Origin: Halichondria panicea
Lineage: Eukaryota > Porifera > Demospongiae > Suberitida > Halichondriidae
NCBI RefSeq assembly: GCF_963675165.1
Contig: NC_087385.1
Span: 2,294,501 to 2,358,500, forward strand
Length of the DNA: 64,000 nt
Reading direction: 5' to 3'
Part shown: piece after piece, positions 12,336 through 25,500 of the stretch
Layout: each line of letters opens with the position of its first letter
How positions within the stretch are numbered: the stretch's first letter is position 1
Translations under genes and position numbers: made by a program
Notes under the pieces: model-generated
Database searches by the model: none
Told to the model about the DNA's origin: nothing
Seen by the model: the letters and a program-made list of their open reading frames with translations, nothing else

Positions 12336-13978
12336 ATATCTAGGACTTCACTAACGCACATTTGTACCAATATAATGCATTTCATTGTACACCAGCTGTG
12401 TATTACTGTTTATATTGCTTTTTAATAAGTGCTGACATCAGCGTTTTACATTCAAATTGCACAGGAAGCGACTCATCACCGACTGTGCAGATATTTTTCC
12501 ATATTGCACACCCGGAAGTATTATTGCACACTTGTTATTGCACACTAGGAAGTGATTCTTATTTGGAATACAACGTTTTCAGCAGTGAGAGAACAAGAAA
12601 AACATAGTTTACACACTTATAATTATGCATTGCAATGTTTATCAGTCTCTTTTCTTGTTTTCTGATGCTCTGTATCACTTCTGTGCTCTTTTTGCAGTGA
12701 AGCTGAGGGTCAGGAGGTTGTCAGTGTTCATATTTAACACATCAAACAGGCATCAGTGTTGGAAGTGGGTGCTTTGAGCAGAGTATTGCACATGTAGAAG
12801 TGTACTGCACCACCATATAAGCCTGTTCAGGCTTGTATAAAGTCGTTTTGGCTTCAAAAACGGTTGTCACACTTTTCTTCAGTTATAGCGGTGCATGTTT
12901 CCTCTTCTGATACACTGGAGCATGATAGAAAGCAAGCACATGCTGTTTATCCTTCAGAACTATCCATTTTCAAAACGGGTTGCTGGTTGTCAACGTTTTT
13001 CTTGTCTTTTTTCTTGTCTGTTCTCTACAAAATCTTCAAGTAGCCTTCTGCAAGCTCTCTTGGTGTTCTAGAGTCTTATTTCTTTGTCTTTCTAGCTGTT
13101 TTTTTTCTCTTAAACTCGTCTTCAACTGGGAGAAATCAATTTCGTTGCTACGCACTTCTGGTTGATAAAGCAACCGCATGTTGCGCATGCGCAGATTCAA
13201 CCTGCATTTTGGTTGCCAAGCAATAAATGCATTATCCCATGGATACTGATGATTATCACTCGTCCGTGCCTAGTAACTGTCACTCGTGCCTTGCAGGCAC
13301 TCGTGCAGTTACTGGCACAGACTCGTGATAATCTTCAGTATCCATAGGATAATATCATATTATGTACCATGAGCCCCATATTACCAGCCCCACCCCCTTT
13401 TTGTGGTGGCTCTCTATCTGCATGCATACATGCAGGACAGGTGAGAATATAATACAGACTGTCAGTGGTTCCAAACAGGTTGAAGTTCACTGTTGTACAG
13501 CAGTTTTAAGCACCTAAATTTAGCCATGATTTTAGCTTATATATAGCTGCATGCAACCATGTAATTTGTAAACTGTAGGAGCCCATAAATATGGGCTCCT
13601 TACTGTAGTTACTTGAATGTGGTGCATGAAACTATAGCTGTGATACAAATTTGAAGCCAGAGGAGGTACGACACGCGTGCCTTGATAAAAGCTGTACACA
13701 TGCATACTGTGTGTCAAGAGTAGATAAGAGCAGAGGAGGTCCGACAACCGTGCGCCTGGAATTAATATTTGCTGAATCAGCATTTAATAAAACTTGCCTT
13801 TACGGGAGAGTTAGAGCTCCTATTACTAAAACTAGACCTAACAATACAAGACAGAGGGCTAAGTCTAAGAAGAGTGCAACACCTACCTCTAAAGGCAAGT
13901 TTTATGAAAATGCTGATTCAGCAAACATTAATTTAGGCGCACGGTTGTCTGAGATAACACAGCTGTAGTAAATACTAA
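12336..13978. other. Intergenic stretch, no gene supported
   Basis: No ORF here has the codon character of a gene. It holds a partial inverted-repeat element (about 13731-13955: CAGAGGAGGTCCGACAACC on the left, its imperfect complement on the right) related to the element at 39893, and an inverted pair around GATAATCTTCAGTATCCAT near 13240-13350. A 45-codon Lys/Gln-rich frame on the - strand (about 13035-13170) is the only weak coding hint. Confidence 0.5.
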
Positions 13979-14555
13979 TTATGCCTCGGTGCGCATGCGC
14001 AAGCGAGGTATACGGTAGTGTGTTTGTGTGTGTGTCTGTGTGTGTGTGTGTGTGTAGACCGCTACAGCTGCTCAAGGATGAATCAAGTGCAAGTAAGAGT
14101 TTCTATAGGCTTCTAGTCATGTTTACTTGGATTTTAATTCGTGGATTTGCAAAATAATGCTTCGTTCTCGAGTTATGCCTAGTTTTGCTTACTTGGAATG
14201 CTATTGCAGCCTTTTCAGAAGAGTCCGTAGCAAAACTTGTTCACCGAGTGTTACTACTTTACTTAGTAGTTAGCTCTGCACTAGAACGCTAGCTATTGGT
14301 AGCTGCAAGAGTGAGCAGAGAGCTGCAAGGCTCTGCTGACTTGCAGCCATTAATTTTAGACTTGAACTTTTGGCATCGATCGTTTTTAACAACAATCATG
14401 GTCGATCATTACCCACTCTATTCGGTTGATTGCATGCAGCAAAATTCATCATGATAATTATAATCAATGTGTGTATAAAAGCTAGTAGTTTTATGTTATG
14501 TAGCTTTGGCACCTCCACCGAGGCATCAGCACCCGCGGTGCTTTTATTACTAATA
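13979..14555 (+). repeat. Dispersed repeat family 1, near-complete copy
   Basis: Starts TATGCCTCGGTGCGCATGCG (a hairpin with CGAGG on its far side), then a (TG)n tract, the family body, and an end with hairpin GCACCCGCGGTGC followed by TTTTATTA. The copy at 35634 has the same start and end, so these are probably the element boundaries. Confidence 0.75.
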
Positions 14556-14758
14556 GTAAAGGAGCAGGAAATTGCTGTTACTAGCAGTTCAACACTCTTA
14601 CTCTTATCTACTCTTGTGTGTGTAAACACACTACTGAGTGGTTGACTGTATAATGTTCTCCCTCATATTGAAGATGTTTTGCATGATCACACATCATGCA
14701 ATGCCAATTACAAACTGGCAATTATCACAATTATTCCAGCTTCAAATGCATGCCATAT

Positions 14759-15662
14759 TTATTTGGAACATACTACACAGTTAAGTTCTTTAGCTGGTTC
14801 GTAGGGTGGACAGGGCAGTCCACTGCAGGATGCTTCAGCATGCTGAAACCTAAAACCAATGGTACCGCCACCAGCACTCCCGGCAATCGATTCTTGGTCT
14901 TCGTCAACGCATTCGAACCTAGTTCGACTCCATTGATAATAACTAGTCATAATGTAGCCATAGTACTCTCTTGTCCATGATTTAGGGCATGTAGCTTTAG
15001 CTGGAATCATGATGATCTTGGCTCGGTTAGAGACCTCACATACAGCACAAGGAATGTTGTGATGGTTAACTCCTTGAATAGGTTCATTATATTCTCCTCC
15101 ATAGACATACGCATGATTTCTCACTCCTCCTGCGTGTGGAAGAATATATTCTGGGTCTGTCGGCATACATAGGTAATTGCCACCGCCTCCTTTGTGTGAG
15201 TAATGCGTCCCCCCGGCAATTCCGGAGTAGAGAAGCTCTGTTCCAGGAATGTCTGGACAGGAGCTCTTTCCCCATCGTGTGTACACCACCCCTCCACTGG
15301 CTGGTCCGGAAGGCCCTTGTGATCCAATTTTACCCTCTGGTCCAGAGCCTCCCCTTAAACCTGGTGACCCGTCTCTGCCTGGCGCCCCAGGTAGACCATC
15401 TCGACCGTCTCTGCCTCTCAGAATCTCGATATAGGTTGTCCGATTGTTTTCTGTTATTGTGATGCCTCTCTCTTCTCTTTGCAGAATATTTCCTGTATGT
15501 TGTACATTTATATAGTAGGGATGCAATTACACATAATTTTGATATCTACGTACGTGACTACAATGTCATGTAGAGTCTAATTTATGAGTAGATCTTACCA
15601 TTTGCTGCTGTTGAAATGCAGAAGGTGATGAACACAACTCCAGACAAGTTCTTCAAATACAT
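14759..15662 (-). CDS. Secreted short-chain collagen (sponge collagen C4-like)
   Basis: Two exons, read 15662-15599 and 15492-14759, in phase, 265 aa. Exon 1 encodes a signal peptide (MYLKNLSGVVFITFCISTAA). Exon 2 has a short spacer, about 14 Gly-X-Y triplets (RGRDGRDGLPGAPGRDGSPG and onward) and a large Cys-rich C-terminal domain with VVYTRWGKSSCP, HKGGGGNYLCMP, YGGEYN, CAVCEVSNR, MIPAKATCP and a final ELNCVVCSK. This architecture matches the proteins annotated as short-chain collagen C4, first described in freshwater sponges and found widely in sponges and cnidarians. Expected to be secreted to the extracellular matrix. The collagen stretch is very short, so the globular domain probably dominates its function. 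The stop is TAA at 14761-14759. Confidence 0.88.
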
Positions 15663-16026
15663 CGCCACAGATATTTACTGTTAAAATTAAGAACCAACTC
15701 CTATTTTTATAGCCCTCAGAATGTGGTTTTATTACACTGATAATGCAGGTGTGCTGAATGCTGAGATTGAATGTTATCAAGGGAGAACATCGAGGGTACA
15801 TGACCACTGGAATCACTTTATCTAAAGAACTCTGCCTAATTGATAGTAGTTTCAGCTCAAACCCACAAAGTTCAATGTCCTAATTCCCATTGCATACTTC
15901 GCCACATGTTACCCTTGTGAGTAGGCTAGGAACTGGACTTACGTGTGTACATGTATACGTTTCACAGTCTAAATCAATATGAAAACTATGAAACACGATA
16001 GTGGACAAACAAATCAAAGCAGGGTA

Positions 16027-19000
16027 CTAAATAATATCGTGTGAGCCTAACATATTCAAATACCAAAAATGACCAGTTCTGAACATGACTACAGTGTAAT
16101 GATTGTCACCAGATTGGCAGTAGCCATGCTCATTAGTTCTCCATGATACAGGGGCATCCTCGAACCCCCACACAGTCACAGCAACCCAGGGTGGTCCAGA
16201 GCCATCCACAGTTGACACATAGTCCCTGAGGTGGAATAAAACCAGCTCCTTTAGCTCACTATGTTAATCCTAATTGTAATCATACACAAAATGCACTGAA
16301 CAGACTCACTAATTAACTTAAGAGGACATATGCAGTGTATGATTGTAGCGAAGAACTGTACACAGTTCTACATACAGTTATAAATATTATACATAAGCAC
16401 CTTAATTTTTCCAATAGATGCACAATAGAAGCAGGAGACATCATTCCAGTCCACCTTGTCCTGATTCCATGCTGACACTCTGAATGTGGCTCGGGTGGTA
16501 AAAACCTAGACACATAACTGTCAACAGCTGATCCTTCGTAGAACGTAGTCAGTCCACCGTTAGCAACAACCCCTAGCCAAGTGTGGAACTCCTGTACAGT
16601 GCAGCTTAATACTTCACCATCCTCAACCAGACCGTGTGGGTGATCGCCTCGTATGGTTGGCATGGGGAAACTTGCAAGGGTTTCTTTATCCAGCTGGCAG
16701 ATTTGTTTGATGGCTTTGAAGTCCTCCAAGAACTTTGGTTCATCATCCACATCTAAAGTGCATGTGTATGGGACATTGTAAATATGATTTTAGTGCACTA
16801 TAAACACTATTAAGCACATGTAGGTACTCATGAAAAGCAAAAAGGGATAAATGGACTTTTTCAAACCTACCTAGCTTGAGAATCAAAGACATGTTCCTGT
16901 ACTATAAGTTATAAATTAGTTAAACACACCATTTCCATTCCAGCAGATGACAAAATCGACCTCCAAGTCTAGTCTCTCCGTGAGACACCACTTCACTCTC
17001 TCGTAGTTGGGCTTCCCAGGCTTGAAGTGAGGGGCTGTTAAGTCCAGCTCAACCACTGCAAAGGGTAACATGAGTATAGTCAAGCAGTTCTAATAAATGC
17101 TGGATTAGACCTATACCAGTATGTTAAATGCTAGACGAAATATGGCTTTACAGTCTTAGTAGATTCCAGGCGGCAAAAACGCTAATACAAACAGCCTGGA
17201 ATCGAGGCTAGTCAATCAGCTACTTTGTGCATAGATAAAGAAGAGAGGGATTGGCAACAAAAGCGACCTCAAATAACCATCCGTGTTGCCCCGGCTTTAC
17301 TCGAGGCTGTCTACTTTTACATGGGAAGAAAATCCAGGCTGGGATTGGCCGGGGAACGGTTGAGGAGACAAATGATTGTCTTACTGTCAGTATAACAATC
17401 CTGCTGCTGAACTTAGACTTCATTTCCATGCTTGAGGCTATAAGTGACCCAAGACACTACTTAGTTAGACAATCTTAGCTATATTATAGGTGCTATTGGT
17501 ACATAGCCATCAAAAAACGGTGAAAAGAGGTGAAAAAAGCGCTATGTACCGCTAGCTCTTTCTCAACAATCTAGAAAAAATTTTGGGAATTTCCACATAA
17601 TACCCATCATCAAGAAGCATGGAAATCAAGGTTTGGGGATTCTTAGAAAGCTCCGTGTAAGGCCTCAAACATAAAAAAGTGTTTCGCGGCGTTACGGCGA
17701 GGGACAACACGCATCGTTTCAGGATTAAGCCACACCCCCTGCACAAAAGTCTACGTTTTTCCGTTGCCAATCCCTCTCTTCTTTATCTATGCTTTGTGCT
17801 AGTTAAAGGAGCTAGGTGATGTAAGAGAATTATTATACTAAATCGCTGATTCTTGGTATATCTCGATGGTCGCCCTTGCAGCCCAAGTTGCTCATACGTG
17901 TCCTTGTCTAAAGAGAGGATCAGTTTCCCTGTACAGAAACAACAGACAAAGAATGTTATTGACAAAGGCACAATTCATAATTGCTATAGCCTAAGGTTAA
18001 ATATTGATACTAAGCGGTCATGTGCCATTTGTCATGTAGCATTTTTGGTTTGTGAGAATATTCGTACCTGTTGGTAGTAGACAGTAAACATTGTCAATGT
18101 CAATTCTTGTTCCGACCGAGAGGGCAGATATACTGCCTAGTGCTATGTACTTGCTAATGATGTCAGGCTGTATTATGTGACTCAGGGAAAGGTGTGCTGT
18201 GTAGTACGACTGGGGCGTAGAAAACAGTAGCTCGATGTAGTCAGGTACAGTAGCACTGTGTGGCAATAGCACCTCCAACTGAGTAAAGGGAGTAACAAAG
18301 AATTGCTAGCTGTTGTTACTGTACATGTACATGTAGTTAGATAGAAACACCTTGAATCAAGGCGTGGTGGTTAATATAATCGACGAGTATAATAACAGTT
18401 CTAACTCCTTCTGGGTCAGTCAATCTGAAGGAAGCCACATATACAAGATATTGTCTAGAAGCCAGACTCGATCATCCCATTGTAAGAGGTTACTTAGTTA
18501 GCCTAGTTCCCAGGCCAATTTTTCTTTGACCTAGCGTTCAATAGAGAGAAAAGTCGAGCCAGGAACAAGGCTAAAGTTGCTAGAACCACAAGAAAATACC
18601 TCAGCTATTGTTATTCCTATTGTGAGATTGTTCTCAGGTAGGGGTTTTCCACTACACGAGGTCATTAGAACTACATGTTGGGATTTTCCCATTTCAGGAG
18701 TACCTTAGCAGCAAGGGGTTTTCCCATACAAGATGTCAAGACAGATATTCAGCTATAGTATAGTACTGTAAGAAGGTATAAGGCCAACCTTGTACAATAC
18801 ATGTACTAGGAAAAATGATCTGACAACGTTAAAATACACTCTACCCGAGTAGACTCGCAAACCGCCACTGTTGCACAGCAAACAGTAGACTGGTCAAACT
18901 CCATGTAGAGACTTGTGTTGCACAGTCAGCATTATCAGATAAGATTTTAAGTGGCTGCGGTTTTCCGTCAGTATACTGCATGTGATACCAGAGTTTTCCA

Positions 19001-19345
19001 GTGCTTGCTACGTCACTATCAATGACTTGTGGTAACCGCATGCGGTCTAGCCACTTGAGTTGCCACAAATATCGTGGCAAACGTTGCACAAGTCTCTACA
19101 CGGAGTTTGACCAGTCTACTGTTCGCCGTGCAACAGTGACGGCTTGCGAGTCTACTACCTGAGTGCTTGTCCACATTTAATAGCCTCAAGCAAATAGTGC
19201 AATAATTCTTACAGTAAAATCAGCTTACTGCATGGTTGAATGGATGATCTGCTATTCTCTTGGCAAGGGTATTCCATCTGTGAGAGCAATCTCCCTGGAT
19301 CAGCCAAAGTTGACTGCTGGGACCACTAGGTACCTTTATAGCCAT
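16027..19345 (-). CDS. RPP40: Ribonuclease P/MRP protein subunit p40
   Basis: Complete gene, six exons read 19345-19229, 18278-18068, 17928-17839, 17055-16930, 16752-16401, 16225-16027. All junctions are GT-AG and phases chain to 364 aa; human RPP40 is 363 aa. Recognised by LILSLDKDTYEQLGLQGRPS (human LILSLDKDTYEETGLQG), by FMVELDLTAPHFKPG..NYERVKW across exons 3-4, and by the C-terminus WVAVTVWGFEDAPVSW...NEHGY. RPP40 is a scaffold subunit of nuclear RNase P and RNase MRP, which process tRNA 5' ends and rRNA precursors. The start is the ATG of MAIKVPSG. It lies head-to-head with TOPBP1, 173 bp between start codons. Introns 1 and 3 each hold an inverted-repeat element. Confidence 0.95.
17229..17792. 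mobile_element. Inverted-repeat element in RPP40 intron 3
   Basis: Perfect 30-bp inverted ends at 17229-17258 and 17763-17792 (core AGAAGAGAGGGATTGGCAAC). The interior holds a smaller palindrome around GGTACATAGC / GCTATGTACC near 17490-17550 and no transposase. Non-autonomous DNA element of unknown superfamily. Confidence 0.65.
18849..19155. mobile_element. Inverted-repeat element in RPP40 intron 1
   Basis: Arms of 69 bp at 18849-18917 and 19087-19155 that are inverted copies with about six mismatches (core AGTAGACTGGTCAAACTCC), around a 170-bp centre with its own shorter inverted pair (AAGTGGCTGCGGTTTTCC / AACCGCATGCGG). Foldback-type MITE. Confidence 0.7.
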
Positions 19346-19518
19346 GTGAGTTGGTAAAGATCCACATAATAAAATGCATGTGATAGACTAGTAATTATCT
19401 ACACCCACGTGGCAGAGGTCAACTGAAAATTAAACTGAACTGAGCAACAGGAGATCGAGAAAAGAGACAAGCACATCTATTAAAGTACCAGAAATTAAAG
19501 CTTTAAGAGGTCTCAGCT
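19346..19518. promoter_or_regulatory. Bidirectional promoter, RPP40 / TOPBP1
   Basis: 173 bp separate the RPP40 ATG (-) and the inferred TOPBP1 ATG (+). Any promoter for both must lie here or in the 5' UTRs. No motif stands out; inference from spacing. Confidence 0.5.
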
Positions 19519-22500
19519 ATGCTCAGTAAGTGTCATCTAGTGCATGTTCAGAGGAATTCCTATCCAATCCAAAACTTCTGAGCTAGCTAGCTAGCTACAG
19601 CTGACAAAAAAGCACTCAAACATTTATTAGACTGTCAGTAAATCTAGTGCCTATTGATAATACTTCCCTGGCCTGGTAGGTATCATACATACTCTGAGAA
19701 AGTATATTGGTGCTAAAATATGTCCTAGCTGGTGTATGATAAGAGACACGAGTATCCATGGTGATAGTGTAGCTTAATTAAACCATATCTGAGCTATTAT
19801 ATTCTAGGAATGAGCACACTCCAAATCTAAAGCAAGCATAGTTGTTATTGCAATGTCTTACTCACATCTGTTGTTCACTTGCAGGCTGCCTCAGATTCTG
19901 CAGGTCAGGAGAAAGTGATGCTCTCTTTCAGCAGGCGGTTAAGGTTTGTGCGTTAGTGCATCGCTTGTTTTAGATACTTGAATAAGGGTATCTGTTGGAT
20001 GAGCTAACACCAACATAAATTGTCAGGAACTTCTTTACAGTTCATAATAATACTGATTGCAAAGCGTCATGTAAGAACAGCTTTGTAAATAAGAAACAGC
20101 AATTGGTCAATCTATCCTGAGTCATGAATACTGTCAGTCAACGATCTAATAATCTAATCATGTCCCCAGGCTGTGAGTGGTGTGCCTGATGTGGAGGTGG
20201 TGTGGGTGGGAGAAGAAGTGGAACCAGACAAGAACCTTATCTACGTCTTGGCATCGTTCGACACACCTCGCTACAACTCTCTGCTCAACAAGTGCAGGTG
20301 AGCCATTGCTCATTTCTGTCTCTAGGCAACAGTAGGCAATATTAGAGAGTCTCTTGTTAATCCGTACATGTATAGTTGGTTACATCGTAATTTGACCGTT
20401 AGTATGTCGAATCATTTGTTTGACCCACCTTATGATTGGAAACTAGTTGAACCGTTGCCATGGAAGGATACAGTACACCATAAAAAGATTCTCACTATTC
20501 CCCCCACAGGATAATCGGGCCTGCTGTCGTACTGGCTCACTTGGAACATGGATGGGTGAGTAGCAGTGGATAGTAACTCTATAGTAACTTCTTGTTTCTA
20601 TAACTACCAAACTCCTACACAGTCTCCTTCAATGAATGTATACACTATAAAACTTAAAACAGGATGTGTACTGTACGTAGGTTACAGTAGTACTTATAAT
20701 AATAGAAGCAGTCTTTTCGCCCTGCTTTGGACATTGTTTCTCAAATAGTGTATAGAAGACAGTAAATTGTGCTTTTATTTCTACCCACCCCATATTTAAT
20801 AAATAACGCGTTCTCTATTACGGTATGTTAACCCCCCTCCCCTCCTCAGCCATTCCCGGCTAGTTCCCAACCAGTGTTCTCTCTGGCCATGCATGGAGTG
20901 GTGGCTTGCTTCACTCAGGCAGGGAACAAAGAGAACAGAGTGAGTCATTGTCGTCATGCAGCTACACAGTAACTATGCAACTGCCCTTTTATAGTGGTGG
21001 ATGTTAGTACCCTGATTGATCATTTCTTCTTTTAATAAGCTCAGTGTGCTTCAATGTAGGATGTAGATGTAGCACTTTGCCTGGCTAAGAGCTGCTATAA
21101 GCACACGCATGCACTTATAGTGCGTAATGGTGTTGAGTAGTGCAGAGCCTTAACCCACTGTAATGTACAATCATGTAAGTCCCAAATTTGGCCATTCTCT
21201 TGCAGCTAGTGAGCAGAACTCTATGCATGATTATAATTATGTGCTTTAAGTTTTATTGTCTGATATGGTAGTTTAGCTATAAAATTATTCGGAGCCGCAC
21301 AGGAATATGGTAAAGCTGACTGTGTGTTGTTGTCTGTCTATTCCAACTTAAACTGCTCAACGGTTGTAATGCGACGAATATTTACGGCTTCTATAGGCTT
21401 CTAGCCACGTTTCTAGAGTTATGGCTAGTTGCAGTCTCTTCAGAATCTTTTATAGCATCATCTGTTAGCATAAAGTTTCTATTTAACTTATGAGTTAGCC
21501 TTGCACTAAAGCGCTAGCTATGTATTAATCACAAAAAGCAGCAGCCATTGTGAACTTTGACCTCTCTGCAAGTCCTTGACAGGAAATGCACAGTGTTTCA
21601 CACTTTTGCTCCTCCTCCATAACACCCTAATACTTTTCACCAAAACAAAATATGCCTCAAGGGGTTAAATACTCGTTAAACCAGTCTTGTATATGAACCT
21701 GGTCGCTTCTATGTACAACTGTTAAGCTGCATTCTTTACGGCATCAGTTTCTCACTGTCTCATTTCAAATATCGTGTGGTACAGTATACATGAAATTATA
21801 AATGTACATGTACATGTGGACTTGTTGGGGCAATACTTATGCTAGCCGTCTAGTCGTACAAACAACCAAACACTCAATTTAGACCAGTAAAGTTGTACAA
21901 GGCTGGTTTGCTGGGACACCGTACAATGCTGAGTAGACAAGATACTGTAGCATCGCTTGGTATTAAGAAGTGTTGAGTACTATTCGCATCTGGATAAGTT
22001 ACTTCACACACACACCGAACCCTTTGATGTGAATCGTCTGGTCGTAGATAGGCTGACTCTAGAAAGATTCCGAACCGGTTAGAACTGTACTCACAGCGCG
22101 TACTCAGCGTGTAGTGGCCCTGCATGAGTACATCCAGTTAAATAATAACTGTATTGATGTACATGTATTGTTATGTATACTCTAAGATGAATAGGAAGTT
22201 GGAACGTGCAAGTGCACAGTTGGTAAATAATATAGTATTATTTTGTGCATTTGTGCATTTCACCCATTGTTCCTCTAGTACTGGTAGCTTATTTGTGCCA
22301 TACTGCATGGTTGACCGAACTAGTTTAACTTCCTATAGGTGAACTGCACGTACCCTAAGTTAGTAATACAATGCTGAGTTTATAAAGTAACTCATCATGC
22401 CTGTAGCTGGTTCACTTACAGGAGAGTCCATCGGTAATTCCTCTGTCGAGCACTGTCTCCAATAATGGTTACTGGCTGGACCCAGGTCACACGTTCTTCT

Positions 22501-25500
22501 CTCCGAGAAGCAGCCATGATAGAGATCAATTGGGGAGCTGATTAGACTTTTCAGTATGTTTAGATCGTTTTGAAGGGTGGTGCAGTTTGACTCTTGTATC
22601 TGCTGTAACTCATCTCGCACGGCTGCTAGCTCTAAGTTTAGTGACACGACTGTTGCAAGTGATATTAGCAGAGCCAGGATACACAATATAGCTATGCTTA
22701 ACAGTTTGTAGTCTATTGATTTCATGGAGTGTAGTCTGCTGTATGTTTCTGTGGGCCCCCAATTGAGGTGATTGTAGGATGACTCATCAGACCCACTTGG
22801 TAGTGGCCATCTGAAGAATCTCCTGTGTTCGTCATAGGCCGGATTCGATACCACGTTTTGAAATGATCCAGGATTTCTATGTGTAGGCGAATCTTCAGTT
22901 TCGAGCGGTTCATCTGTTGTAGATAATATATCAATGGGCGTGTCTTCATAAGAGTGACTTGACTGATAAGCACGGTTGTTTATCAAGCTTGACTCTAGTC
23001 TTGAGCTTTCAGTACTACTGCTTTTCATCGCTATAAAATCTGATGTTGGCTCCATCTTTAGGGAGCAGTAGACCAATTCTAGCTGCTGTGTTATGTTATG
23101 GCCTGTAATCTGACATGTGATAGTATGTGTCGCTCATAGAATGCCAGATTGTATGCATTGTGTCATTTTTAACAACAATGTGTTCTAATTTGCTAGATGA
23201 TTGGCTGTATATTTATGTGCGTAGTATGCTCCGTGCATGCAGGTCTAGCCTAACATTCAACTGTTGTTACGCGTATAGCAGCGAGGAAATAAATTTGACA
23301 AAATAGTTGGCGAGTCTATGTAGGGATCACCGAATAAATATTCTCTAATGTTCAATGAAGTGTGCATGCCTTAATCTATCTTAGGTAATCAGTAACCCAT
23401 GCACAGCAAGATTGCCAAATAAAACAATTATTCTAATCACCATGCAAGTATAGCTCACCAAATTAAAACTACCTGTTATACGGTATACATGTAGTAAACC
23501 TGTACATTCATGTATCAATGACATGCATCTTATACTATTATTTTGGTTACTCAGTTCCGATTTTAGTCTTGCTACATGTACATTGTATATACTATGGTGT
23601 TGATGCGTCCCATATTGTGTGTTAGTCAATCCAATTTCATTTTGACTATAATTTTATGTTCATAGTTATGTACGTATAATTATGTGCTGTTGATCATAGT
23701 CTTACAAATTTGTGCTTTAGATACTTGTAAGTCGCAACTAAAAAAATATTCTGTTTGTAAGGGCAGTGAGATTTTCTTGCACTATTGCCAGATCTTGTTA
23801 AACTTGGTTCCTAAGCTGTGATATATAGTCAGTGTTAGCAGTAATGTTGGTCATCAGGGATGATAGATTCTGCTGCAACTCTTGTAGCTGTACAACCTTT
23901 ATGCTCATTGCAACGGTTACTGCTATGCACAACACAAGACCCAAGATAGATAAGATAGATAATAGAGCTAGGCCATAGAATAATTTATTCGTAGATCGTA
24001 CACCACTGTGTTTTTCTCCAATCTCTGTGTACTGTTGACGGTATTTTGCTGCACCTGCCACTGATTGTTGGTAAAGAGGATTTATTCCTCCTCTGTGCTG
24101 ATGATACATGTATGCTGGATTGGCTGTGAGCTGTGTTGATTGACTAACTGAATGGAAAATTCCCATGGAGTCGACGTACTCGTACAGATCACTTGGCACA
24201 GAACTATGCTGTTGCGGTGACCTTCTAATCACGTCTTCATCTAGCTTCAGATAATCTGAGATTTTTGGTTCCATGTTCAGGCTTAGTCGTAGAAATTGAT
24301 TCGATTTGTGATAGTCTTGATACGTCTGTGAAGCTTTATAGTGTTAGGAAGAATACATGTAGTACTCTGTGTAATATGCAACTGCCACTGAAAACAGTGA
24401 ACATGTCCATTTAAGAAAATGCTGTATTCTTTATTGTATTCTTATATCCGTTTTAATGTTTGAGTGTAGTAACAGGATGATCATTGTCTTTAGGTATTTT
24501 CCACTGTGACATACATAGATGATACAAGGTCATCTATACGGAACTATCCAAAATGACCTTACTGCTCAAATCCCCCAAAATACAATGCTTAGTAAATTAT
24601 TGGGGCGAGTAAAGCGAGTCCATATACATATACCTTTTCTTCAACGTTGCATTTTTGTCTGTCTGTATTATGTGTGTATGTCGTGTACCAGCACGATAAT
24701 TTGCTTTTGGGACTCATGATCCTTTACCTAATTTACTCGATCATGCGCAATAAGCTGGCAATTATTATACATCGATCAGCTACAGAGACTCCTGAGGCCA
24801 CAGGCACGCCTGGCTCAAATGGGGACTCATGAGGTCACACAGGAACACCTGCAGCATCTGACTTGCTAGTTGCTACGAGTAGTAGAAGGTTGTTGTTTTC
24901 ATCAACAATAAATATTGATAATACTCGGTCAGTCCTTCAGTAATCAACATAATATAGCTACTGGTGTATGTCAGCAATTGGCAACACAGAGCTTAAACAG
25001 ACACAGACACTCCTGAGAGGCGGCAGGCACATCGAAAATCTCAATGTTTTGGAAATATCTATGGGATTTAGAAGCCCAAGGCACTGATTTAGTATCCCGA
25101 GCGGCTTCTAAATCACATGGACACTGTCAAAACAGTGTCTAGATTGCGCAAACCTTGCCTCAGCTTGACTATAATACAACAAGTTTACTTTGCTTGACAA
25201 CAGGATACTAAATAAGTTGCAGGTATACTAAGTCTCATAGTATACCTCCTCTGAGGCGCTTTTCCCATGTACTTCCATGTAGATCTTATCTAGTGTCTAT
25301 AAGAGCTAATTTGTTACTGAACAGGTTACGTAGAACTAGACAAGTAAAATTTATGGTTTGTAGCACACAAAAAACCAAATTGCACCTAAGATAACCATTC
25401 CTCAAAACATTTTCCAGGGGAAGATTCCCCTCAATTAAACGTTTCCCCCTCCCAGCTAAAAAAATCCTGTATGAAACCCTGTGTAAAACTTACAGTAATG

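Noticed and set aside
13035..13170. Lys/Gln-rich - strand frame that looks coiled-coil-like
   Set aside because: Only about 45 codons, no donor or acceptor pattern that extends it, no similarity to neighbours.
15136..15462. 108-codon + strand frame
   Set aside because: Antisense to the Gly-X-Y repeats of the collagen gene.
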